A DNA stretch of 64,000 bases from Marsupella aquatica (taxonomy: Eukaryota; Marchantiophyta). Under the pieces are notes generated by a model, which worked only from the letters and a program-made list of their open reading frames with translations, was not told the origin of the DNA and did no database searches. The stretch lies in the NCBI GenBank assembly GCA_973895155.1, contig OZ316897.1, positions 18,290,001 to 18,354,000 of the forward strand, read 5' to 3'. Of the stretch, positions 48,006 to 58,422 are shown piece after piece. The translations under genes and the position numbers were made by a program. Position 1 is the first letter of the stretch. The number at the start of each line of letters is the position of its first letter.

Positions 48006-48108
48006 TGAGAGAGTTCATCGATAGACCTACACTCCAAGATGCAAAAAGAGAGTACTGTAGAATGCTGAATCTTCCGGTAATTGCAAGTTGTCCGAAACTG
48101 GGCTGAAG
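48006..48108. repeat. Remnant proximal 5' flank of ROCO copy C
   Basis: Short stretches (AGAGTACTGTAGAATG, ATTGCAAGTTGTCCGAAACTG) match the last few hundred bases upstream of copies A and B, with an internal deletion. Confidence 0.6.
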
Positions 48109-49480
48109 TTGGCCGTAAGTATCAGCGACTGGGATGAAGCCGTGGCCTATTGGAGCGGAGTTGGAGAGCTGGGCATCGAGGCTGCTTATCGTGAAGCAGG
48201 ATGTTCGGAACAGAGTATTGTTGAAAGACTGATTTTGGTTAAAAGCAGTGGACGATTGCGGATGGAAAACACGCTGACACATCCTGAGTTGGGGAGAGCG
48301 GTGGTTCTTGCTATGCTCGGTCGCGACATTTCGATTACCAAGAGTTTCGTTTCTCCTAAAGATGTTCGAGCTAAGAGCGTGAACTAGTCAGCTGCTGTGT
48401 GTGTCAACTTATGTTCCAACACCAATATTATAAGTATTGACGTAGGTGAAAATGAAATTGTTTGTTACAGTAGAGGGGTGCGCGCTGTTGGGCCATGCCT
48501 TGACAAGCAATTCGTCGTTGGACGCTCTTTACTTGAGAGAGGTCGACATGGGAGGTCATGATGTGCGATGCCTACTACATAGGCTGAAGTCAAACAATAC
48601 TCTCGAAGCACTCCCCTGCTGGATGAGGGAATGTCGTGTGTAGCAGAATTTCTGATCAATAACGCGACAATCAAAACTTTGTTTCGAGATGACACTGGTA
48701 GCTCTCTAGAAGGAGCAAAACAATTATCCTCGGCCTTGGTGAGCAACATTACATTGGAAATTCTAGGTCTTTCAGTTGACGCTATCAGGAGACAAGGAAT
48801 GAATGGTACTCCAGCCACTATCGCTGGACGTGGGGGAAGATGCAACGAATGGAAACGGAGCGAAGCCTTGAGAAAGCTCTATTTATCTAAGCCGAACCGG
48901 GAGTGTGTGGAGACTGGCACAATGATAAAAACAAACACGTCCCTCCGCACTTTACGACTTTATAATAATGTCAACGGCAAGACCTGCTTGGCGCCATTCC
49001 TGCCTACAGACTGGAAGGAGAAAATGATTACTGCCCTAAAAGCAAATAATACCCTCAGGGAGCTCTACTTGAAGGAATGTGAAGGACTGATGAAGACGTC
49101 TGTGAGTCTCTGTTGGATCTGCTCCAAAACAGCGATACCGAATTAGAAGCGATCTTCCTGCTCGGAACAGGTTTGCAATCCACGCAGGGACAAATCAACG
49201 AAGAGCTTAGGATCAACAAGGAATATCGATCTCGGCTCAGGGGTCGAACGCCAACTACTTCTGGTTGTATCGTATTGTGCGGATATGGGTTTGCAGGTTT
49301 GCCGTTTATTTGTTCTTATTCATTCTTCATTGCGAGCTTCAGCTGAGGTTCAATTATCAATCTTAAAATTGACGTGTTTGTGGACGTGCGTGAGTACGTG
49401 CTTGTAACTGATTATTCTAGACGCAGTAGCAGAAGCGATTTAATCAGCAAATACTGCGCTCTCTAACTCATTGAAAGATG
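48109..49480 (+). pseudogene. LRR-ROCO copy C, broken and lacking Roc-COR
   Basis: The former ATG is TTG at 48109-48111. The LRR exon has an in-frame TAG at 48385-48387 and frame changes near 48430, 48620 and 49095. It ends at the P-loop splice donor (CGGATATGGGTTTGCAG, ending 49296) and continues through the first 130 bp of intron 1. At about 49433 it jumps to the last few codons of the gene and its 3' flank. Exons 2 and 3, apart from that end, were removed by one deletion. It can encode no LRR-Roc-COR protein. Confidence 0.85.
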
Positions 49481-50265
49481 GAGTGTAACGGCAATGTATT
49501 TTTGTTAAACGGAATGAAGATTCATCTCAAAATTGTGAGTGACTTGTCATCCCATCGGTGGGCGAAACATCGGCGTACATTCATCTAGAGTGACCGATTG
49601 TGTACCATTCGTCTACATGTATCGACCGTGACATGCTGCAGCAGGTGTGGTGCCCTTGATGGATTTGCCCTCTGGCTGTTCAAAGGTCAGCGGCTCTGTG
49701 ATGGACATACCGGCAATTGTGAATCAGATACTCATGAAGCTCGTCTTTCTTGAAATGTATAGGAAACAACTTACTTTTGTGATCTTTGAAATGTCGTCAA
49801 GTTGGTCTGCGCGATCCACCTGTTTCTAGATGCTCGAATGCTGTATTGATGCCCAATAAGTCGAAACGATTCACGGAATCCCCGCCTCTTGCTGAAACGG
49901 ATACCCTATTTTTCTGCTCACTCGAACCTCACGATTCATACGTTGTCACTGCTGCAGCTCTCAATTGAAGAATTATTTCCAGCTTAGGGCTTTCAAGACG
50001 GCGAGAAGATGTCCTTATGTAAGGTCAGACGAGGCAAATTCAGTCCCAGCCCTTCTTACTGCCGTCCAGAATCTTTGCATAGATTACGTTTCCCAATGGA
50101 TCTTTCGTCATAGTCATGTTTGTTTATCGTGCGCAAAGACCATCTCGGTATGAATGACTGAGCAAATTGAATTTTCTTGCAGTAAGAATGAATAGTTTCT
50201 TAAGTGCATTGGTGCCGACGTGGGTATGTATGGAACTAATCAGGCATTTTGCAAATCAGAGGCAA
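49481..50265. repeat. 3' flank of ROCO copy C
   Basis: Matches 10030-10480 and 9010-9600 after copy A, up to an AACTAATCAGGCAT stretch near 50240 where similarity ends. No gene is supported. Confidence 0.6.
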
Positions 50266-53201
50266 ATCTACCGATAAGGATCTCAATACAAGGTGCACAA
50301 CTGAAGTACCTGTACTGTAATTGGGGGTTTTCCGGTCTACCATCGACAGTAGTTCAATGCTTTAGCACGTTGCTTCTTGCCTCAAAGGTTTTACTGTACA
50401 CTGACCTCTGGTCCTCCTTGGCTTTGTTCCACACGTGCTGTGGGCTGCCCCGTTCCTGAATCCTGTTGTTTTTGATGGAGTTCGAAACGATTTTTCGAGA
50501 AAAGCTCTAACAACGTAATAATCAATCCCGGATGAATTGCGGTCCATCTGTAGAGACAAAAAGTAATGTTGTTATGAAAGATTTTCCATTTAGCTAGTGT
50601 GAAAGAATACGGAACGGTTTCGATCGGTGAGTTATGCCAGTTCCGCGGTCTGTATGTAAGCAGCCTAGTTGACTCGAGAGGCCAGTCCAATCCGTCTGGT
50701 CAGCTGCCCGCTCAACCATTTCCTCATTGGCGACTGGATTGCCATGATCCGTCGACGATTCTCTGCAGTGCTTGTCTAGAAATAGCATCCACCGATCCAC
50801 GCTTCTCCCACGTATATTGTCGAAGAGAATGATGACGATGGTGATTTTGTTGTATGGGGAGCCCAGATGACAATGATACGAAATTTAATACAGTGTTATA
50901 TTCCACTCAAGCACTCGTTCGGAACGCTTTCAGATTTTGCTGCCGATTTTCACGAACCGCCGGACCCCCATTCACCAATCGGCTTTTTCTCTTCTCTGTT
51001 TGAGTGAAGCACCTTGAGAAATTTGGCGGCACCGTCCACGTTTGTCTTTCTTGTGAGACCTCTTGCCACGATGCTTTCGTCATAGTCGAGCTGTGCTTTG
51101 CTTCAATTCTGGGGATCGGCCAGGAGAGCGCGGGCTCTTACTTAATTAGCAGAATGATCGTTCTCACTACGGGCTCTTACCTGAGTTCTTCAGGGAAGGG
51201 TTCGCCGAGGCTTCCCTTAGTACTTTACAAAGTGCACGATTTCAGTGAGAGAAATTTCCGGATATTAACCCCAATCACCTAAGTTTCTAACAGGGCTACC
51301 TCCAGTCCTTAAGGCTAGTCTCAAGAACAGTGCATGCATCACGTGTAGAGTCAATCTGCGAGGCTCCAATACACCTTCGTTCATCGTACTGCGTTCCACG
51401 TACAAATGTTACACGGACAAATGTATTCAAATACACAACTACAGGGACGATTACAATATGTGGACTGAGCATAATTCGATGCACGATTGTCAAAAAATGT
51501 ACAGTACGGCGAATAATTGCCTCCAAAATTATGCCCGTCCCGCCGATTGAAGCAAAATTCCACGGTAAAATTCCTTCCCGCGTTGTCATTATTTTGATTG
51601 AGGTTGCCGAGCTTTTTACCCACATTGTCGCACGCCTTTGCGATGAGTTTCGGTTCCATAGTAGTAGCCTACAGAAGTTAACGGTTATCAAGTTGCAAAA
51701 GGACGGCAGCCATCTTGAAGCATCTGAGAAGGTACCATGCTGTAATTATTATTCTCAGTGATACTACGTCAGAGAGACAAGCTGATCTTCTTGACTGGGC
51801 TGTCCCAAATATAAAGTAGTCTAAATCTATCCACGAAGAGATCAGGAGTAATTCTTTGTTCCTGCTTCCTGTACAATCTTTCCCTGGGACTTCCAGTTTC
51901 CAGTGGATACTCACCGGATGCAAGGTGGCCTCTTCCTGTCCTCCCCAGTTTGCAAAGCTGGCTACTTGACTCTCATTACTCGGCAGTCTCGTCCGCAGTA
52001 GTGCTGTGACATGAGACCCATTGGACTCGGGATGCACTGTTAGTATTCACCTGCGGTTGTTCACTAAATCTCAAACACACTGTCCAACCTAGTGTCCAAT
52101 CAAGATATTTCCCTTCGGGTGTATCTTTACTTTCGAAGATCCCACCTTCAATCTGGATAGAAATCGTACAGCGTTCTTTAAGTTTAGCCCTGGCATGCGA
52201 CGTCTTCAACTTTCTGTCTTGTTCCGTTGCTCTTCTCAAACTTCTTGCAGTGTTTCTTTTCGCTCCTTGCTTCAGGAAAACGATTCACTACTGAGTTAAG
52301 AACAAACGATACTCGAGAGATGGCTCAGAGTCTGTTTCTTTCAGTTTCGAGTTGCAGTTCCCATATATTCAGATCACGAGTACCTGAAGTAAATGATGTT
52401 CATCAGACGGATGGAGCGATCATGGTACGCTACCCGGTACGCTACCGGTCTCAAATGCACTTACACTACTCAACTGTCTCCGCTTTAGACGAGGAAAAAA
52501 AAACGAATGAAAACCATTGGGACGTGTACGCACGCCCGAATTGTTTGCCTTCTTCCTCTGTGCTTCAGGGGCAACTTTGGATCGTGGGAGCCTGGGAGCA
52601 ACCCCTGGCCGCCTCCGCGGTGGACAGATAGACCAGACAACTGTAGAAGACTCTCTCACTCCAATTTCACTCTCTTCGCTTCTGTGAGCCACCATTATTT
52701 TCTGTTTCTCTGAAGTCCACGACTCCACGATCCTCGCTTTCTTCTGAGATTTAGAGTCGGATGTGGTCCATAGTTCATCCGACTCCAAATGTCGAATTCT
52801 CTCACCACTCCCTGTCCATCCCGCTCAATAATATTTGTGAAGATGTCCCCTTCACCCAATTCAGGTGCCCACCGTCTCCACAGTACTGTACAAAAGTATG
52901 GACGAGGGACCACATTTCTCTTCCGCAGGGAGCTGTCGGTCAGACTATAATACTGTTCTCCGAACATACACTGACAACCGGTCAATCCTCAGGTCGTACG
53001 CCTTTCCTTCCATGTTCTGTTCCCTCGATCTGTCCAGACCCAGGCAGAACGGAAGCCTCGGGGCTGGGCCCTCCTGCGCGAGCCTCAGAAGGAACACCTT
53101 TTTGTCTATGGAATGTGTCAAAGTGTGGAGACAATAAATGCAAGACCTGAATAGAAATTAACCAAGCCTCTCTCTTCTTTAGACCACCTCTCCTCTTCTT
53201 T
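50266..53201. other. Intergenic sequence, no supported gene
   Basis: Short overlapping frames occur on both strands (for example 51296-51761 and 52227-52788). None has a recognisable domain, and opposite strands are equally open. I see no RNA gene or structured repeat. Confidence 0.4.
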
Positions 53202-53724
53202 TTAAACCAACCACAACTGCCCCTATAAGGGGCTAAGGGTTACCCCTAGTTTTCATTGTAAAGTGCATAGGTTCCAGAATGGGCTTTGAGTTACACAAAT
53301 GGTGGTGAGTGTGAAACTTTTATTTGGCAAGTGCTCCAGAAAAGGTGCAGAGTGTTCCACCTTTTGTGATGAGTAGTGAAACATGGAATGGGGCTTTTAT
53401 AGTGGCAGGTGTGATTTAAACCACACCTGCCCCTATAAAGGCCTACGGGTAACCCGTAGCTCTCATTCTAAAGAGTACAAGTTCAGAAATGGGCTTTGAG
53501 CTCCACAAAAGGTGCTGACTGCAAAAAAAATTTTGGCAAGTACTCCACAAAAGGTGCTAGTGTTCCACCTTTTATGGTGAGTAGTGAGACATGGAATGAG
53601 GCTTTTATAGTGGCAGGTGTGGTTTAAAGGGAATGGGACACCGTTCCACCTTTTGTGATGAGTAGTGAAACATGGAATGGGGCTTTTATAGTGGCAGGTG
53701 TGATTTAAAGGGAATGGGACACCG
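53202..53724. mobile_element. Two MITE-like units joined end to end, plus a tandem partial third
   Basis: Each unit of about 215 bp starts with a form of AAACCACACCTGCCCCTATAA and ends with TTTATAGTGGCAGGTGTGATTTAAA, which are inverted copies. Unit 1 is about 53202-53420 and unit 2 about 53415-53627. They share the junction TTTAAA. The last 66 bp of unit 2, plus GGGAATGGGACACCG, are then repeated at 53643-53724. No ORF is present. Confidence 0.7.
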
Positions 53725-54670
53725 CTTAAATTCCATAGGAACCAAAACAACAACATTCCCCCCTAGGAGGAGGCAGGAGAGAGAAAAAGAACAATTAAGG
53801 GGGCTGAAAGAAGGAGCGCACCTAGAGAGGAGAGAAGGGGCACCACCTTCCAGTCCGCCATGCAAGAAGGAGGCGGAGCAGAATGGGAAGGAGGAGCCCA
53901 GGAATCGGAATCGCCTAGCTTGGGTGGTATACGTTTTTGATAAAAAAAAAACTTGCATATCAGCGGCCCTGTATTTTGCAGCCCCTTGCTCTCGCAACAG
54001 TTTGTAAAAAGTCTACCTACTCAATCTTTGAATAATATATATAGTGTGTGTGAAAAATGTGTCATACCCCTCAAATGCAAGTTGGGATAAGGTTGATAAT
54101 GGTTTTTAATGTGCCCAAGTTCGTGTACCCTAAGTTGGCTCAAATCGAAGTCTTCCCTATTCTCACATTCACCTTGTCTCCAATCCCTATTTTTCATTCA
54201 CATCCCCAACTTTCATTCCTTTCCCGTGTCACGGTCTAGAGGAGAATGTTACCTAGAGTAACGAATGTTCCATGTTGTGGGAGAAAGGCTAAATGAAATT
54301 AACCCACTGATTTGGCCCAAAGTGGAGCAGGATTTTGGAATGAAAAATTTATATGCAAAATTGTCCACCATCAAAAAGGGTTCCGTACCTTGATTCCACC
54401 CTAGCCTCTTGGAAATTGGAATACCATACACTCAGGTGGTCCTGTCATAGATAAGGTCAGAAAAGTCATAACAATCCGACTCTGCCGTCTCTCCGTATCA
54501 CACGTGGAATAACGATCTGACCATAGTTTAACACCAAAAAACCGTAGTTTGTTCCATTCGTCTCCGCATTCAAGCAGTCAAAGCCAAGCTTTATCTGCAA
54601 TTAACTACCATGTTTATACTTAATTATATTAAAAATAACTCTTAAGTAGGAGCTAGATTCCCCTTTTCTC
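53725..54670. other. Purine-rich then AT-rich spacer
   Basis: About 53765-53900 is strongly purine-rich (AGGAGG- and GAGAGA-like), which creates long charged frames on the plus strand by composition. The rest shows nothing I can name. Confidence 0.35.
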
Positions 54671-54675
54671 TACAG

Positions 54676-55700
54676 AACTGCGACGAAAACTTGAGTTCAG
54701 TAAAGCCATTATTCAACGGAAAGAGAAGCAGAAGTTTCATAAGGTAACCCATTCGCAAGAGGGGGTAGTGTATAGGGTTAAGGACGGGAGCCCTGTGTAT
54801 GAGGGGAGATTGTATGTGGATGATTTTCTATCACATTTAAGTGACAGTCTCTTATACTTAGTGGAACGTTAGGTGTCAAGTGATGCCCATTTCCTAATGT
54901 GGCTGATTTAAGTCTGGTTTAAGTATGATTTAAGTCTGATTTAATGTGGCTGATTTTTAGGGTGCGTTGCATGTGGACTGTGCTGAAGTTGCTGAGGACC
55001 CAAGCATCCCACAGCTCAGACAGTGGAGGGCATCATGGGGATTACCAAAGTGGAAACCATTTGAAAATATGGTAATTCTTCATGAGAAATAATCTGGCCA
55101 AAAAAGCCTTATGAGGCAACCTTTGAATGGCAAAAAAAGAATTCAAACAGGATATAGGGCAGTGAGCCCAACGGGGCTATAGTGTTTATACACAAACGGG
55201 GATGAGTTACCAACTGTATTTTTTGAGACATTCATTTCACAATGTAAATTGTCATATGTCACTTGTGCTTTACCTATATTCTCTTTCAAATTTGAAATTC
55301 CTTAAACCAGGTTGGCACAGGGTTTAGTGACTAACCTGCCATATAATGCCTCATAACCATCTAACTAATAGCTGACTCTAACTGGGCAGGGGTGTAGAGA
55401 GAGAAAAAAAAAACGGGGCTTAGGCAAATGATGAACAGCACATACTTAGTCTCCTTTTTTTGTGATTTTCCTTTCATTTCCATTTAAGTTCAAGGACTGC
55501 GTAATGAGGGAAAATGATGCTCCCATGGGCCGTAAGGTTGGTCTTTTAATTCCCCATGGACCACAGTTCCTTAAATTTGAGTTTCATTGCAATAACTTGA
55601 GCAAAAAAAATTTCAATTTTGAGTATGTGTCAGAGGAGTGGGTAATCCACACTTCCATCAAAGTGACCCAATCTTTGACCATTTTGGTTGACTTATTCAT
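54676..55700 (+). CDS. Exon-like open segments of an unrecognised gene
   Basis: Three plus-strand segments look like exons. The first follows a CTTTTCTCTACAG acceptor at 54675 and reads LRRKLEFSKAIIQRKEKQKF, then EGVVYRVKDGSPVYEGRLYV, to a stop near 54870. The second follows TGATTTTTAG at 54960 and reads GALHVDCAEVAEDPSIPQLR, then QWRASWGLPKWKPFENM before a GTAATT donor at about 55073. The third follows CATTTAAG near 55488 and reads FKDCVMRENDAPMGRKVGLL, ending with the stop near 55768. Joins and phases are not resolved, and no family is recognised. It may be a decayed mobile-element gene. Confidence 0.3.
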
Positions 55701-55861
55701 CCTGGAATGTGCATGTGTAAATTTTTCTAGATATATTTCATTGTATTTGAACATTTACAACAAGAAATGAACCAATTAATATGAAGTATTTGGGCTTGTG
55801 TTTTTTTAAGGTCTCCTTCTGCTTTCTTCTCTACAATAGTTGGTTTACAGAGTCAAATCTA

Positions 55862-56104
55862 AATTGTAAACACTCATAATCATCAATTTGTCAAATTACA
55901 AGCCCAAAACTACAATGGTGTGAATTTGTACACACTCATAATCATCAAGTTATCAAATTACAAGCCAAAAACTCCAATGGTGGTAATTTGTAAAACACTC
56001 ATAATCATCAATTTATCAAATTACAAGCCAAAAACTCCAATGGTGGTCATTTGTAAACACTCATAATCATCAATTTATCAAATTATAAGTCAAAAACTCC
56101 AATT
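55862..56104. repeat. Minisatellite: four units of about 62 bp
   Basis: Each unit contains ACACTCATAATCATCAA, ATCAAATTACAAGCC and AAACTCCAATGGTG. The units are much alike and the last is slightly diverged. No coding potential. Confidence 0.85.
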
Positions 56105-56683
56105 GACCAACTCCAATGGATCACCCAAATGTGGTACACGGGAGTATTATGTCCACCATGGTGGTCCATCCTGGGTTCACTAGTCAATAGTCTATAGAAT
56201 AGAGGAAACACGGAGGAAACACGGAAACTCGGAGTTTCAGTGCACATCGTCGAAGGAGCTGTGCGCATCGGTGGCCAGCTTCTTCGGTTCGATCCATCGC
56301 GCACACGCTTCGCTGAATCTTCTCTCGATCTGGCAGGTTCGATGGCCTTGAAGAATGCCCATCTGATCATCCACCCACGCCGCTGCGCATCGTTCGAGCT
56401 TAGGAGGTCGGGCGTGGACCTGGATTGCGGAAGTGCCGTGGATGGGATGTGGCCCGAGGATGAGAGTTCCACTTTTGTCGACGAATTGTGCGCCCTGAAT
56501 TTCGTCAGGGGCTTCCCGCATCGGAGGCGCTGGAGCGGGGTGAGGAGGAGGAGGAGGAGGAGGAGGAGGAGGGCTGGAGTGCCGTTCGATTCGAAGTTGT
56601 GTGTGTACAAGGTCAGTTTATGTATTTATAATTCGGCCTCGAATTCGCGTCGTTTTCCAGTTCTCCCTCTTGTGTAATGCAGG
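56105..56683. other. Open frames on both strands around a GAG microsatellite; possible short gene
   Basis: A pure (AGG)n run lies at about 56540-56573. On the minus strand a frame of 94 codons (56521-56237) reads MREAPDEIQGAQFVDKSGTL and on, preceded by a proline-rich run from the microsatellite. The plus strand (56240-56677) is also open, with an arginine run. Base composition is GC-rich compared with the surroundings, as for a first exon or a 5' UTR. I do not recognise a product and cannot choose the strand. Confidence 0.3.
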
Positions 56684-58288
56684 TCAACGACGTCGTTTCC
56701 GCGGATTCGAACAGAGGTGTATGCTGGCTTTTAGGCGAACTGGAACGTGCAAGAGCGCCTCCCCTTGTGGATGACTAGTTGCTGCTAATTGTGTCGTGAG
56801 GAGTCGAGCAATTTTACAGAGCACACGAGCGGCTTGCAGTCCGTTGACAAATAGTTGATCTGAATGAATTGAAATGCGCACGAGCGGCTCCCAGTTGATG
56901 AATAGTAAGCTGAGATCGTTGCCCCCGTGCCCGCCCTTCAATCCAAACCTGATGGTTCATAAGTTATAAGCCAGATCGTCATCAGCATTCGTCATTCTGC
57001 TTAGTTGTCAACGGCAGATGAACGAAGTTATTCAGAGAGTGCTTCCTAGCTACCAGCGACTCCAATTGAGCCATTTCGTGCTTCCTTTTGAGTGCCTGGG
57101 ATTTTTCTAGCAAGTAGAGGGCACATAGTTTACCGGTCTATTTCGATCCTCATCAACATAGACAGAACAATATAGATCGACCGCAAGCCTAGCAATCGAA
57201 TTGGTGGCAGTGCACAATGAGAAATCCAACAGTCGTAGACGGAGCTAGGAGAGAGACCGGGACGTCGCTGGAATCGTAGAACTCAAGACACATCACAACA
57301 AGCAGATCAATCGGGGAGCCAAGATCAGGGAAGGAACAACGTACACGAGTAGGGAAAGAAATGAGAACGGCAACAATTGAGCCAATACACTGATGGAAAT
57401 GGAGTTTGCAAGGGTGATAGCTGACGCGAATCCCTGCTACGTCGGCATCGTTGGCCATGGCTGCGCCTGGTAGAAGATCCATCGTGAGGTTAGCCGTATG
57501 CGCAGACGTGGATAAGGCCATACGTAGACATCCGCAGACTCCAGGGAAGCGAAGTCGAGAAGTATGGTGTTGGGAACGGAGACAGGTCGTCGAAGAATAT
57601 GTAGCTTGGAAACAGGACCAGGATTTGATATTCGCCAATGCACAGGGGGGCTTTGTAAGGGACAATGGCGTCTAGGTCTATCGATCATCTGTGTGCTAGG
57701 TTTTGCCAGTGTTCAGCAAGGTTCTGCACAGGGTGAGTACTGACACCTCTCCCTAGCTTCCAATCCTTTTTTTAAATGTTCAGTTGTGTGCAGGCCAATC
57801 GTACGTCAATCTCTTGTGGTACGCTCTGTCGCGGATAGTCAGAGTGATCGATGTCCACTGGTTGTCATGTTCTGGAAAACCCACGGACCTGAGGTGCTGT
57901 GCAAGCTTTACTTAGAGGGGTCCTTGTAATGTGTTTCTCTTCGTGTCCCCGCATTTTGTGTCTGTAGTTACAGAACTGGTCTAGGTTACATAACGTGTCC
58001 AGAAGAGATACGCATTGAACTCCACCGCTTGATTTGTGTCCATCAATTAAACAATCATCGAGGACTAGCTACACTTCCTTTCAATCGGGTAAATTTCTTC
58101 GGTGCTGCCATTTCTGTAAAGAGCAAAAGCTCAAAAGCACCATCAGTCGTGTGCAGAAAAATAATGCACCATTCTACTACTGAAGCAGGAATTGACCTGG
58201 ATCAAAACTCCTGGTCTTGCTATCCCAACCCTAAATCGGGCTTAACATAGGGCAGTCCCAAGTTCTTGCTTCTGCCTCCGCGTCGTGC
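56684..58288. other. Intergenic region upstream of the receptor kinase
   Basis: Open frames at 57189-57665 (minus) and 57451-57675 (plus) overlap and show no known domain. No gene is called. The right part should contain the receptor kinase promoter. Confidence 0.35.
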
Positions 58289-58295
58289 TATATAG
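58289..58295 (+). promoter_or_regulatory. Candidate TATA box of the LRR receptor kinase gene
   Basis: TATATAG lies in GC-richer sequence about 130 bp before the proposed start at 58423. Two short upstream ATGs (near 58399 and 58408) open only a few codons. Confidence 0.4.
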
Positions 58296-58422
58296 CTGTG
58301 GCAGTTTCTACGCGTCACTTGAGCCAATCCGAGTAGGAATTGAATTCACGTTGTAGTCGATCGTATTTTATTATACTGTAGTACGTATCCCGTTTCTAAT
58401 GAGGCTATGAAGTTGTTTCGCT

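Noticed and set aside
53672-54007. Charged frame as a gene for a nuclear protein.
   Set aside because: It is driven by a purine-rich stretch and starts inside a MITE-like unit.
56240-56677. Plus-strand frame with a long arginine run as an RNA-binding protein.
   Set aside because: The arginines come from the AGG microsatellite, and the opposite strand is as open. No domain is seen.
57189-57665. A 158-codon minus-strand frame as a gene.
   Set aside because: No recognisable domain, mixed composition, and an overlapping plus-strand frame of similar quality.
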